Virus record (IMG/VR): IMGVR_UViG_3300036760_001298
Span: 1-30,722 of that record
Strand: one strand, 5' to 3'
Length of the DNA: 30,722 nt
Origin: a virus
Shown: piece by piece, positions 1 to 8,112 of the stretch
Layout of the letters: every line of letters begins with the position of its first letter
Position numbering within the stretch: the first letter of the stretch is position 1
Position numbers and translations under genes: made by a program
Notes under the pieces: generated by a model
The model's input: only the letters and a program-made list of their open reading frames with translations
What the model was told of the DNA's origin: nothing
Database searches by the model: none

Positions 1-10
1 CTATAATCTG

Positions 11-484
11 CTAAAACCCGCTATGAAACTTGGGATTGCTGGATATTTCAGCAATAGGTACTTCTGTTTTATTATCTGCTGAACGGCGAGGAAACGGTGG
101 AGTTATTGTCCCCTTCAATACGCGATTAAGCCATACTTCTGCTTTTTCGCGGGCGTTATACCATTTATCATCTACGCGCTTTGCTGTGCGAGAATTCATA
201 ATGATACACATGGCAATATCCAATATGCAGCCCACCAAGTCAGGATAACGATTATCGCTAACCCCGGCAAATTCGCTTTCAAATTCATCGGCAACAGCGC
301 CGACGTTTTGATTGAATATAGCATCTGTATCATATTGTCCGGTCAGCATACCAATAACTAATGCCTGCGCTTCTCGGCAAGCTTGCGTGATCGTTTGGGG
401 GTTTTCGGCGTTGATTTCGTCGAATTCTTCTTTGCGCATCCGACTATAAAAGTCGGGCAATCGCACATAAATTTGGAATTTCAT
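11..484 (-). CDS. Mu gp36-like head-completion protein (DUF1320-type)
   Basis: 157 aa, complete; the TAG stop is 10 bases from the window edge. Proteins of this type belong to the head-tail connector of Mu-like phages. The length fits the family. A central helical segment around residues 80-110 (Tyr-Pro-Asp-Leu-Val... followed by a basic Arg-Thr-Ala-Lys-Arg patch) and the C-terminal Ser-Asn-Pro-Lys-Phe ending resemble it. It is the last gene of the portal-terminase-Gam set and starts 4 bp after the Gam-like gene ends. If the window is circular, the next gene is the small-terminase-like HTH protein at 30507, with a terminator between them. The assignment rests on resemblance and on position beside a Mu-like portal and terminase; another connector or adaptor family is possible. 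Confidence 0.6.
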   Translation of the reverse strand: MKFQIYVRLPDFYSRMRKEEFDEINAENPQTITQACREAQALVIGMLTGQYDTDAIFNQNVGAVADEFESEFAGVSDNRYPDLVGCILDIAMCIIMNSRTAKRVDDKWYNAREKAEVWLNRVLKGTITPPFPRRSADNKTEVPIAEISSNPKFHSGF

Positions 485-487
485 GGG

Positions 488-919
488 CTAAACGATTTTA
501 AATTCTTTCTTCTTTTCAAGTTTAAAGCCTATTTCACGCAATTTATCCGCATTTTCGTTAGGTTCGGAAAGCATTAGCAATTTGCGTATATCGGAAGTCT
601 TAATTGATTCCGATTTTTTCATATACGCTTCCAAACCAATATCTTTTAGTTTAGCGAGCAATTGCTCATCAGTCAGGTTCTTAGGTGCGATTAAACTGTC
701 CGCATTGCTTTCATATACGCCGTAATCGCCGTTTTTGGTGCGCGTTATTTCGGTTATTTCATTGGCTTTGCAATAGGCTTCCAAAGCTGCTAATATCTCG
801 GCAGCGTCCTTTTCGTTATCCTTTGCTTGCTTGGATAAATTATCTGCCGCGAGGATCAATTCTTTGTAGGTTTTCAGCGCTTTCGCGGCTTCTTGGGGGC
901 TTTTGATTTCAGTTTTCAT
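488..919 (-). CDS. Gam-like host-nuclease inhibitor (Mu Gam family)
   Basis: 143 aa. Mu Gam binds DNA ends and shields them from host exonucleases such as RecBCD. The order of elements matches Gam: an N-terminal helical, coiled-coil-prone part (about 1-50); a Tyr-Cys-Lys-Ala-Asn segment near 48-53, like Trp-Cys-Glu-Ala-Asn in Mu Gam; a Thr-Lys-Asn-Gly-Asp-Tyr-Gly strand; a Leu-Lys-Asp-Ile-Gly-Leu-Glu-Ala-Tyr helix followed by a Lys-Ser-Glu-Ser-Ile-Lys segment like the Lys-x-Glu-Ile-x-Lys of Gam; and a C-terminal Ile-Gly-Phe ending. It lies between the large terminase and the gp36-like gene. That is unusual, since Gam is an early gene in Mu. I assigned it by motif order only; a profile search would settle it. 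Confidence 0.55.
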   Translation of the reverse strand: MKTEIKSPQEAAKALKTYKELILAADNLSKQAKDNEKDAAEILAALEAYCKANEITEITRTKNGDYGVYESNADSLIAPKNLTDEQLLAKLKDIGLEAYMKKSESIKTSDIRKLLMLSEPNENADKLREIGFKLEKKKEFKIV

Positions 920-937
920 ATATCAAGTGAATAATGG

Positions 938-2503
938 CTAAAAATGAGAATCGCCGCGACCGCGGGATTCGGTAATTATTTCAATGGGCGTATCTCCGCA
1001 AGTATTTTGGAGCCAATGTATCGCGCCGTCATCAGCGTCCAGCGCATCATCATGCCATTTGGGAAAACGGATTAATTGGCTAATTCCTACCTGCATATCG
1101 GGCGTATTTCGAATATTCGAATTATAGACTATTTGCCGATTTGCATAGTATTTCTGCGTCTTTTTAATGCGCGTTATTTTGTCCAATTTGCGCCTACGGT
1201 CGCTCTTTAATTCGATGCGTATATGGAAATCATTATACTGCGCAATAATTTCGTCCTTGAAATCCTGCGCAGTATAAATAGTTCTTTCTGTTTCCTTATC
1301 CTGAAAAAAAGCATCTTCAATATAATATAAGGTAGGCAAATTACCTCGTTTTTGAGCAAATAAATACAGCCATTCCACAGCTTCTGGAACGGTGCTGCGC
1401 CGTACAAAACCGTCCAATAAATGATATTCGGTTCGCTCGTTTTTCACGATTTCTGCCCAACATCTTATCGCGCAAAAATCAGATTTTTTGTTCTTTTTAA
1501 AAGCGGGATCAATATAAGCGATAACAAACGGATATTCGGCTAAATTCATCTCAAGCCAACGAATCCAATCGGTTCGAAATAATGTACGGCGACTTTTTGG
1601 GTCTTGCATATATTCGCCGTCGAAATTTATGGGATTTCGCACATAAAGTTTCTTATAATCGGCGAGGGTGTCCTTTGCAAGCCAAGCGGGCGTAAATCCA
1701 TCGTATTTCCACGTTGGGTTATCCAATGGCTTTTCAGGCGGCAAAAGCGCATTCACTTTTTGTATCTTGACTTCTGGATTGTTTAGTAACATACCGATAA
1801 TTCCCTCAGTGGTGAAATAATTATTCGCTACTACCATGCGGCGAATAAATCCCGTCGCTTTTTTGCCGAAAACGCCCATCAGCGCGCCTGTGAGCCAATC
1901 GTACAATTGTTCCACCATATCAGGATTGCGAGCGAGCTTGTCGGTCTCCAAATCGTCTATGGCAACATAATCGGGGCGATAACCATTGATTCTCGTACCG
2001 CGCGGACTTTGTCCGGCTCCCAACGCCTTAAAAACAACGCCGGAATAAGTAATGAAAATACGTTCGGAACAGGTAGGCTCCAATTGTTTGCCGAAATCAT
2101 GAATAAATCGCTCGTTTTCTATCAATTCTGTGCGCAAATCCCCCAATAAATCTATCGCAGTTTCCAAGGATTGACCGACCAATAACATAAAATGCAATTT
2201 GCCTTTAATCATTAACCAGAGCGGAATTAATATATCCGCATGGGTGGATTTCGCCAAACCTCGCGCCCATTCCAATAAAATCCAGATTTCGTCGTCCTCC
2301 GCGATCATATTAGCGGCTTCAATATGAAAATCCGCACATTCAAAATCAGCATAATGCGGAAAATAGTATTCTACGAAAAACACGTATTGCGCCTTGGCGG
2401 TGGCTATGCGCTCTTTTTGCTGCTCGAACGTTTCATCGCTCGCAATAGGCGAAAATTTGCTATATGTTCGCTTAAATTCGTCCCAATCGTTTAAACCTTT
2501 CAT
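938..2503 (-). CDS. terL: Terminase large subunit (ATPase/nuclease)
   Basis: 521 aa, the usual size. It packages DNA into the prohead and cuts it. The N-terminal ATPase domain has a Walker A-like ARGLAKST at about 80-87, an arginine-containing variant seen in Mu gp28-type terminases, and a Walker B IDDLE at about 182-186. The C-terminal RNase H-like nuclease carries acidic positions in YIDPAF (Asp 332), YIEDAFF (Glu 396) and HDDALDADD (about 484-492). The start overlaps the upstream 65-aa gene by 32 bp. It belongs to the minus-strand packaging operon portal - membrane protein - TerL - Gam-like - gp36-like. In most tailed phages TerL precedes the portal; here the portal comes first. Confidence 0.9.
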   Translation of the reverse strand: MKGLNDWDEFKRTYSKFSPIASDETFEQQKERIATAKAQYVFFVEYYFPHYADFECADFHIEAANMIAEDDEIWILLEWARGLAKSTHADILIPLWLMIKGKLHFMLLVGQSLETAIDLLGDLRTELIENERFIHDFGKQLEPTCSERIFITYSGVVFKALGAGQSPRGTRINGYRPDYVAIDDLETDKLARNPDMVEQLYDWLTGALMGVFGKKATGFIRRMVVANNYFTTEGIIGMLLNNPEVKIQKVNALLPPEKPLDNPTWKYDGFTPAWLAKDTLADYKKLYVRNPINFDGEYMQDPKSRRTLFRTDWIRWLEMNLAEYPFVIAYIDPAFKKNKKSDFCAIRCWAEIVKNERTEYHLLDGFVRRSTVPEAVEWLYLFAQKRGNLPTLYYIEDAFFQDKETERTIYTAQDFKDEIIAQYNDFHIRIELKSDRRRKLDKITRIKKTQKYYANRQIVYNSNIRNTPDMQVGISQLIRFPKWHDDALDADDGAIHWLQNTCGDTPIEIITESRGRGDSHF

Positions 2504-2669
2504 ATTGTCTGGGATGTGTTTTTAGAAATCGGCGCTCCGAACGGCTTAATTTCGCTTGTTTTGAGCGCGAAGGGCGGTTACGCAAAATTCGGTTGCGTTT
2601 CGCCCATAAAGCGACCCCCAGCACGAACAAAAACGCACAAAAAGCTAACATGAGCATTAATTCTATCAT
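2472..2669 (-). CDS. Small basic membrane protein between portal and terminase
   Basis: 65 aa. The first 23 residues are a hydrophobic transmembrane helix (MIELMLMLAFCAFLFVLGVA...). The rest is a very basic tail (KRNRILRNRPSRSKQ...). Its ATG overlaps the portal stop codon (ATGA) and its 3' end overlaps the terminase start by 32 bp, so all three are probably translated in sequence. Single-helix proteins with cationic tails occur in phages as holins, antiholins or anchors for assembly; nothing here decides which. A separate holin candidate lies at 27680-27856 next to the endolysin, so a lysis role is less likely here. Coupling on both sides is the main argument that it is real. Confidence 0.6.
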   Translation of the reverse strand: MIELMLMLAFCAFLFVLGVALWAKRNRILRNRPSRSKQAKLSRSERRFLKTHPRQYERFKRLGRI

Positions 2670-3886
2670 ATTTTGGCAGCGGGCGAATTAGGGGTTGCGG
2701 GTAAACGATTTCCTGCGGGAACGCCGTAGGTTTCGAGGAAATAGCTCGGAGGAACTTCGTATCTGTCAGCGATTCCTAAATCAATTTGGCTTTTGGCGAC
2801 CATGCTAAGGCTTTGCTCAAATTCCAATTCAATGCAGCATCCGGCAGGCAAAATACGCGCGTTTATGAGCGCTGTTTTTATATGAGAATTAAGGATTCTT
2901 TCTACGCGGCGCTTATCATACTTCGTTTTTTCGTCGAATAATTGATCCTGCGCTTGAGACTGTTTGTACCCGCCAGTTCCGTGATCGTTCGTAGTCGTAG
3001 TTTGCCCGCAAATCAGCTTAGAAAGCTCCGTATTGGCTCGGACGACCATAAGGTCGTAAATATCCGAGTTTTGCCCCCTTTGCGCCTCCAATAGTTTAAT
3101 TTGCATATTGGGATTAATTACGCCGCGACCGCTGGAGCCTAATTTCTTCAATTGCTCCATAAATTGCATTTTGGCGCGATTATCCTGCGTATCCAATACG
3201 CCTAATAAGATCGGCATCCCATAAACTTCCAGATATTCACTCCAGCAAGCCATCGAATTACGCTTATACAGCGCATGCGGACACGCAGATACCAATACGC
3301 CTAAAGTACTGCGAAAATTGGTGTCGAAAACGTTTGGGTAGGCGTTTTGATCCCGAAAATTCACGCCAAGCGCGCCATATTTTGCCTGCGAATCAGGGTA
3401 AATCAATCCGCGTTCAGGGCTTATGTTTTCATAAGGAAAAATGTTTTGAATAACATCGCCGGAACTTAACGCTTCGAATTCAAATAGCCTATGTCCATAT
3501 AGCATAGTTTCCATAATACCTATAATAATAGGCTCCAGCCATTCCGAGGCGTTCAGCAAATCGGTTTGCGCATAAAGAGGCGCGCCGTTTTTCCCGTCCG
3601 TTCTGCGGTCGTACACGCGAATCGGCATAGCTAATACGCGCTCCAAACGATTGCCCCACTCGCACTGAATCACAGAATCCAAATATACCTCGCGGTATAG
3701 GCGATAAATCCCTGATCTATCGGGATTATAGGGATTCAGGGCGCATAAATAAGCGTCGCGCCAGCTTTTAATATCCTCGCGCCGCGGGTTTTCGGGATTA
3801 TACATGATCACGCCGAAACTCTTGGAATCCACCGATTGGGCGGGTTCAAATAGGCTGGGCGTGAGCGTTTTCGTTGCGGCGGGCAT
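2666..3886 (-). CDS. Portal protein, Mu gp29-like (DUF935)
   Basis: 406 aa from the chosen start (MPAATKTLTP). The frame stays open to 3970, but those extra 28 residues (MLRLLPPIAM...) lie in A/T-run intergenic DNA and look untranslated. A later ATG at 3805 (MYNPENPRRED) is also possible. Portals form the dodecameric vertex through which DNA enters. Family-like features are the Ile-Tyr-Arg-Leu-Tyr...Glu-Arg-Val-Leu-Ala-Met-Pro-Ile segment near 70-110, a tryptophan/tyrosine-rich middle, and a C-terminal helical part with polar repeats. It is the first gene after the long non-coding region at 3985-4337, so late transcription of the packaging genes probably starts just upstream. The DUF935 call fits the adjacent Mu-type terminase. 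Confidence 0.8.
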   Translation of the reverse strand: MPAATKTLTPSLFEPAQSVDSKSFGVIMYNPENPRREDIKSWRDAYLCALNPYNPDRSGIYRLYREVYLDSVIQCEWGNRLERVLAMPIRVYDRRTDGKNGAPLYAQTDLLNASEWLEPIIIGIMETMLYGHRLFEFEALSSGDVIQNIFPYENISPERGLIYPDSQAKYGALGVNFRDQNAYPNVFDTNFRSTLGVLVSACPHALYKRNSMACWSEYLEVYGMPILLGVLDTQDNRAKMQFMEQLKKLGSSGRGVINPNMQIKLLEAQRGQNSDIYDLMVVRANTELSKLICGQTTTTNDHGTGGYKQSQAQDQLFDEKTKYDKRRVERILNSHIKTALINARILPAGCCIELEFEQSLSMVAKSQIDLGIADRYEVPPSYFLETYGVPAGNRLPATPNSPAAKI

Positions 3887-3984
3887 TTTGCGGAGGTTCG
3901 CGGCAAATAAGAACCGCGAAATCGGCAAAACAAAACACCGCATCGCTATTGGCGGCAATAGGCGCAGCAACGCGGAAATAGGTT

Positions 3985-4337
3985 AAAAAAAACCCGCTCG
4001 TTTTCCCTTTTTCCACCCCCCTCCGAAAAAGTCCCTTTTTTTTACGGCTTTTGCGGCTATTCCGGCTGCCCAAAAAAAACACGGCTATTTTAGGCTATTT
4101 TAGGCTAATTTTTAGGCTGATTAACTTATTGATAATACTTAATTATTAACTTTAAAAGCCGTAAAAACTAAAAATTATGGATAAATTGAATGGCAGCGAT
4201 TTTTTTTTGAAAAGATGCGCATATATTACTAATAATCAGCTAATTGAAAAAACGCAGCCATTTTCGGCTGTCAGCCGGAATAGCCGAATTTTTAGCCATA
4301 TTTTTCGGCTAAATAGCCGGAAACTTCGGCGGGGCAC
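3985..4337. repeat. Gene-free region with phased GGCT/AGCC repeats, candidate origin or late control region
   Basis: About 350 bp without a convincing gene, between the end of the early operon and the portal gene. It is rich in A and T runs. GGCT occurs on the plus strand at 4046, 4055, 4064, 4083, 4093, 4103 and 4115, so spacing is mostly 9-10 bp, one helical turn. A second cluster in mixed orientation lies at 4256-4318. It includes the perfect inverted repeats CGGCTG-T-CAGCCG (4265-4277) and CGGCTA-AA-TAGCCG (4306-4319), and TAGCCGAA (4281-4288) facing TTCGGCTA (4304-4311). Phased repeats next to AT-rich DNA are typical of replication-origin iterons or of sites for a late activator. No exact TAnnTTTG promoter toward the portal was found, so an activator may be needed. 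Function is inferred from architecture only. Confidence 0.6.
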
Positions 4338-4361
4338 AAAAAAACCCGACTTTCGCCAGGT
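4338..4361 (-). terminator. Rho-independent terminator of the early operon
   Basis: On the minus strand, ACCTGGC, loop GAAA, then GTCGGGT form a 7-bp stem with two G-U pairs, followed by seven T. It lies 33 bp after the stop of the Gp37/Gp68-like gene and separates early genes from the repeat region and portal. Confidence 0.75.
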
Positions 4362-4394
4362 TCCCATCATTACGCTCTATTAACTTTCTTACCT

Positions 4395-5282
4395 TTACGC
4401 TGGAAATTCGTTATACAAACTGCCGTCGAGCATGCGACCGTTTTTCTTCTTGCCGCCGAAAATAAATTGGCAGCGAATCACTTCGTTAAATGAAGGATAT
4501 TGCTCGTGCAATTCAAGCGGATCGGTTTGTAAAATCATTTGCCCGTCTTTATGGGTTTCGAGCGGCAAACAATTACCCCATTGCTTGAAATAAAAGGGAA
4601 TGTTTGCACAACAATCGTCTCGCAATGAGCGAACCCAATTCGGTTGCGTGGGTCTAACTTCATTCTTTTTGCCGCCTTCTCCGCCGCAAATCACCCAGTC
4701 AATTCCGCGATGCGTGGGCAAACGCTTGCCGTTCATATCGTCTAAATCCAGTGATATTTTTCCCAAAAGCGGTTCGCAGCTCAGAAACTTGATGCGCGCA
4801 GGGGTTCGCAGCAATAACGGAATGCGCTCATTGGCATATTGCTGATTTTCGCAAGTAACGCCGAGCCAGATGTTAGGCGACCAATTTACTTTATCCATTA
4901 TTTTCAGGACGTTTTCGGGGCGCTTTGTAAGCATCATAAATGTGTGATGCGCATTTCGGTTCATAGTTTCGAACATCTGCTGTAGAAACTCGAGCGGCAT
5001 CTTCTCGTGAAAGCTATCCGTCATATTGCCCGCGAAAATTCGGAGCGGCTTTTTCCATCTATCCGGCATATCTAAGCGATGCGGCAGCGTTTTGAAAACG
5101 CCGTTGAAAAATATGCCCTTGGCGTTTTTCTTGGTAAGCCCGCTATGCTCCGCGCTGAGTTCGCGTGAGGCGAAACCCGCAGCCCAGCAATGATCGCAGG
5201 CGGGGCTTTTGTGGGAACATCCTACGGAAGGGTTCCAAGGAACGTCCCACCAATCGGAATGAATTGAATCGGATTTATTCAT
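4395..5282 (-). CDS. Phage Gp37/Gp68 family protein (DUF5131)
   Basis: 295 aa. The family is widespread in phages and mobile elements but its biochemical role is not established to my knowledge. The N-terminus has the hallmark three-cysteine signature: Cys22, Cys29, Cys32 in a GCSHKSPACDHCW context, after TrpAsnProSerValGlyCys. The Cys-X6-Cys-X2-Cys pattern and TIM-barrel-like repeating strands (RIFAGNMTDSFHE; FMMLTKRPE; WLGVTCENQ; KFLSCEPLLG; WVICGGEGG; PFYFKQWG) suggest a metal- or iron-sulfur-binding barrel related in shape to radical SAM proteins, though the canonical Cys-X3-Cys-X2-Cys is absent. It is the last gene before the early terminator and follows the ASCH gene by 12 bp, a pairing that suggests joint function. 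Confidence 0.85.
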   Translation of the reverse strand: MNKSDSIHSDWWDVPWNPSVGCSHKSPACDHCWAAGFASRELSAEHSGLTKKNAKGIFFNGVFKTLPHRLDMPDRWKKPLRIFAGNMTDSFHEKMPLEFLQQMFETMNRNAHHTFMMLTKRPENVLKIMDKVNWSPNIWLGVTCENQQYANERIPLLLRTPARIKFLSCEPLLGKISLDLDDMNGKRLPTHRGIDWVICGGEGGKKNEVRPTQPNWVRSLRDDCCANIPFYFKQWGNCLPLETHKDGQMILQTDPLELHEQYPSFNEVIRCQFIFGGKKKNGRMLDGSLYNEFPA

Positions 5283-5294
5283 ATTGTCAGTGAG

Positions 5295-5705
5295 TTAATA
5301 AGCGTTAGTATTTTCCCAAAAAATGCAATAGCCTTCCCAAATATGATCGGCGTTTTTTTTTTCGTCGAAAAATTTGTGGATGGATTGCATTGAAGTAAAT
5401 CCGTCCTTTTTTATAAAAGCGGTCAATGGGTCTCTGGATAAGTTTTTCCCCATTATTTCGATATGAACAAATATGTCGCTCACCTGAATAAAAATTGGCT
5501 CAATGCGCACGATTTCTTTTTCTACTATGAATTGGCAATTTTTGGTGCGCAAGCCCGTGAAAAAGCGGATTTTGTCTCCTATTTGCATCTCCCAACTGGC
5601 GCGCTGAATAGAGGCGCGGCAGGTATGGATTTTTGTTCCGTCGAGTATTTTCTCTGCGAATTGGGGCTTGATGCCCATGACTATTTTATTGCTGTGGGTG
5701 CGCAT
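5295..5705 (-). CDS. ASCH-domain protein
   Basis: 136 aa. ASCH domains have a PUA-like fold and bind RNA or modified nucleotides; some hydrolyse modified nucleosides. The signature is visible near the start: Met-Gly-Ile-Lys-Pro-Gln-Phe...Ile-Leu-Asp-Gly-Thr-Lys-Ile-His-Thr-Cys-Arg at about 10-31, matching the Gly-x-Lys-x-x-Thr-x-Arg core, then Met-Gln-Ile-Gly-Asp-Lys-Ile and a C-terminal Phe-Phe-Asp-Glu-Lys-Lys / Trp-Glu-Gly-Tyr segment. Total length fits a single-domain ASCH protein. It sits 14 bp after the helicase gene and 12 bp before the DUF5131 gene. The pair may act on nucleic acid or nucleotide metabolism of the infected cell; substrate unknown. Confidence 0.75.
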   Translation of the reverse strand: MRTHSNKIVMGIKPQFAEKILDGTKIHTCRASIQRASWEMQIGDKIRFFTGLRTKNCQFIVEKEIVRIEPIFIQVSDIFVHIEIMGKNLSRDPLTAFIKKDGFTSMQSIHKFFDEKKNADHIWEGYCIFWENTNAY

Positions 5706-5719
5706 TGTTTTCAGTGAGT

Positions 5720-7543
5720 TTAAAAGTCGGGTTTATTGTTTTCGTCCGGTTCGGTGAAGGTAATTGCGGGTTTTAATAGCGGCGGCTCTTCGGGGAGTTT
5801 GCCGCCGTTTTTCTGGAGTTCGCTATCCAATAGGAAGGCGTAGATATCTTCGCCATTTGTGTGGTTGCTGCAAAAAGCGATATCGCCCGGCTCCAAATCC
5901 TTCGCTTTTTTCAGGTTGACGTGGATTTTGAAGTATTGGCAGAACTTTTCCAGCATCTTGCGGAAAAACTGGGGCGTAACTTCATTATCGGCGCGCTTCT
6001 TATATTCGAGGTAAATTTCTTTGCGCGTGAAAGCCGATCCGTTTAGCAGACAGGGGCGAGCGCGACCCTCCTCGTCAAATAGCAAATTCGTCATATAATT
6101 GATAAACGAATCGCCGCAATAGCTTTCTACTTGGCGCAACTGGTAATTGACAATCGGGAATGGCTTTAAGGGTTTGCCTGTTTCCGCGAGTAAACGCAGG
6201 GTAGTTTGCAGGCTTTTGAGATGGAAAGCGTAGAACCGCTGCCATTCCGCATCGTCCCAATCTTCCAATAATTCGCGTCCAATATAGTCGCGCACTGTGC
6301 GTCTGCGGTTGAAAAAAGCGCCAAATTCCATAATATGTACGCGGCGCTCATCCGATTCTCCGTTAATATAAATGGAAAAGTTCGTGCTGACTAAGATTTT
6401 CGGAGATTTTTTATGTGAAACTTCGACAATATCCACGCCTTTTTTCTCAATTTCCAAACCGTCGGTTATGGGCGTATAAATCTTGTCGAGCGTGAAGTTT
6501 TTCGGCGTATCTCGAAAATGAATAATGCGCGTTTTTTCGCTCACCCGCGAGTAAATGAAGGGGTTTTCTTTCTTAGTGAGCGATTCCCCGGCAATATTGA
6601 CCGTTGGCGCCACGGGTTCCAAGCACTTACCGAATAGCGATTTTCCAGTCCCTCCATTGCGCTGTCCGGGGGTGGAACTGATTTTAGCGTCCACCAATAT
6701 AACTGCGCGGGATTCGGAGCTGTCTTTATAGGAAGATTGTAGGTAGCCCACAGTGGACATTAGGCTTTCCATGCGATGCGCGCCTGTTTCGGTTTCGACT
6801 AATTCTCCGTCAATATCGCGCAGCGCCTCTATTGCCAAGCCCATATAGCGGTAAACGTCCGAGGCTTGATAATCAATCGTATCAATAATCGGCGGCATAT
6901 CGCGGTCAATAATCCATTCCTGCCAAATATGGGCGTTCAATTCGCCGTACGTAAAAGTTTGCATCTTTTTCGCGGTAATTTCCACCCAGCGATTGCGGAA
7001 GTATTTAAAGGCTTTCGCGCGATTATCACGTTGAAATTTCAACTCCTTGACTGGAATTTGATCCAGCACATCGTCCTTCAGATATTGCGTGGACGCGCCA
7101 ATCATGGAAGAAAGCGCTTTATCGAGCGACCTATATTGATTGATAATTGATTTATATTTCAGTTGATTTTTGTCGTTTTCTTCGTCGTCTGCATTTGGGT
7201 TTTCATTGGTAGATTTTTCTTTTGCGTCCGCATATTCCGCATGGCGATATTCGCGCTCTTCTTTGATGCGTTTCAATATATGTTCCGCGACATCGCGGCG
7301 TTTTGCTTTTTCAACGATTTTTTCTTTGATGAATACTAAAATTGTAGCTTTTTCTTTGGGTTCCGAACGGTAGTTGGCGAAACCCTCGTCGCTGAGAAAT
7401 TTGAGCAAATCCTCATAGTTCACTTCAATAGTAATGCGTCCGCCTTTATCCGCGTACATTGACCAGAATTTATGGAATTTCGGCGGCGGCGCGACGTCCG
7501 GCGCAATAAAAACGTCGTTTATGGTGGGTGGCTTTTTGTTCAT
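5720..7543 (-). CDS. D5/SF3-type primase-helicase (DUF5906-like)
   Basis: 607 aa, probably the replicative helicase. The Walker A loop is GQRNGGTGKS at about 293-302. A Walker B-like strand follows (RIIHFRDTP, about 337-345). The SF3 motif C asparagine is in KILVSTNFSI, and the Arg-finger region is DERRVHIMEF. The N-terminal 220 residues are charged and helical (Lys/Glu-rich 65-135) with no visible TOPRIM or AEP primase motif, so priming may be lost or left to the host. Its ATG overlaps the upstream gene's stop (ATGA at 7540-7543). No phage DNA polymerase was found, so this helicase probably recruits the host replisome, perhaps at the repeat region 1.4 kb downstream. Confidence 0.85.
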   Translation of the reverse strand: MNKKPPTINDVFIAPDVAPPPKFHKFWSMYADKGGRITIEVNYEDLLKFLSDEGFANYRSEPKEKATILVFIKEKIVEKAKRRDVAEHILKRIKEEREYRHAEYADAKEKSTNENPNADDEENDKNQLKYKSIINQYRSLDKALSSMIGASTQYLKDDVLDQIPVKELKFQRDNRAKAFKYFRNRWVEITAKKMQTFTYGELNAHIWQEWIIDRDMPPIIDTIDYQASDVYRYMGLAIEALRDIDGELVETETGAHRMESLMSTVGYLQSSYKDSSESRAVILVDAKISSTPGQRNGGTGKSLFGKCLEPVAPTVNIAGESLTKKENPFIYSRVSEKTRIIHFRDTPKNFTLDKIYTPITDGLEIEKKGVDIVEVSHKKSPKILVSTNFSIYINGESDERRVHIMEFGAFFNRRRTVRDYIGRELLEDWDDAEWQRFYAFHLKSLQTTLRLLAETGKPLKPFPIVNYQLRQVESYCGDSFINYMTNLLFDEEGRARPCLLNGSAFTRKEIYLEYKKRADNEVTPQFFRKMLEKFCQYFKIHVNLKKAKDLEPGDIAFCSNHTNGEDIYAFLLDSELQKNGGKLPEEPPLLKPAITFTEPDENNKPDF

Positions 7544-7989
7544 AGCTCGACGGCGCTTAATTGGTCAATCATTCTGCGCAGCGATTGCACGAGCGCATGG
7601 GCGGATTTATAGCGGCTGTGCATCAATTCTGCGCGGCGCTGGTCGTGTTTTTCCCATAGCAGGTAGTTATCCCAATCGGCTTTCAACGTCCCCGCGTGTT
7701 GCGAGGCGAACAATAATTGCTTTTCAAGCAATTCAATTAGCGTATTTTTCCATGCGTCGGCTTTTCCTTTCACGCTTTTCTGCACATATTTATTCCATCG
7801 CGAGAATTGTTTGCGGACGTTTTCGTCGAAAAAGTTCAAGCCTTCGAGTTGATCAGGCAATAAATCCACGAGCCGCAAGTGATCAAGCATTGCCGCCTCG
7901 GAATAGCAGACGTTCTCCGGAATCGTGAAAGTCAGCGTAATATGTTTGACTTCCGGCTGTTTCAATCCGAAATTTGCTTGAGGATTCAT
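7540..7989 (-). CDS. Hypothetical protein upstream of the helicase
   Basis: 149 aa from MNPQANFGLK; the frame stays open to 8043, but the extra 18 residues (MRYASFPAVDKSKRRARA) are optional. I do not recognise it. It has a strand-rich N-terminus (VKHITLTFTIPENVCYSEAA), then a long helical, basic region (about 60-149) with repeated aromatic and lysine positions. Overlap with the helicase start by 4 bp (ATGA) suggests translational coupling and a role with the helicase, for example as loader or single-strand binder; this is inference from position only. Confidence 0.65.
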   Translation of the reverse strand: MNPQANFGLKQPEVKHITLTFTIPENVCYSEAAMLDHLRLVDLLPDQLEGLNFFDENVRKQFSRWNKYVQKSVKGKADAWKNTLIELLEKQLLFASQHAGTLKADWDNYLLWEKHDQRRAELMHSRYKSAHALVQSLRRMIDQLSAVEL

Positions 7990-8079
7990 AGCGCGCGCCC
8001 TCCTTTTGGACTTATCCACTGCGGGAAAACTCGCATAACGCAACTTGTGCGCATGTTTCGCGTATAAATACGCGGACGG

Positions 8080-8112
8080 TTGCGGGTTATTAGGAATAAT
8101 CCGCTATCTTTG
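8080..8112 (+). promoter_or_regulatory. Candidate Bacteroidota-type promoter on the plus strand
   Basis: TATCTTTG at 8105-8112 is an exact TAnnTTTG -7 element. A TTG at 8080-8082 lies 22 bp upstream, slightly longer than the usual 19-21. It points away from the surrounding minus-strand operon, and a terminator follows 28 bp later. Confidence 0.45.

Noticed and set aside
3887-3970. 28-residue N-terminal extension of the portal frame
   Set aside because: Hydrophobic/basic residues without family resemblance; the start at 3886 or 3805 fits better.
3985-4020. T-run after GCGGG on the minus strand as a terminator
   Set aside because: No stem precedes the T run, so it does not qualify as a Rho-independent terminator.
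4177-4383. Plus-strand open frame of 68 codons in the repeat region
   Set aside because: It crosses the GGCT/AGCC inverted repeats and the early terminator; composition is that of repeats and A/T runs.
7434-7928. Plus-strand 164-codon frame
   Set aside because: Opposite strand of the helicase operon genes; Arg/Ser/Ala-rich shadow with no motif.
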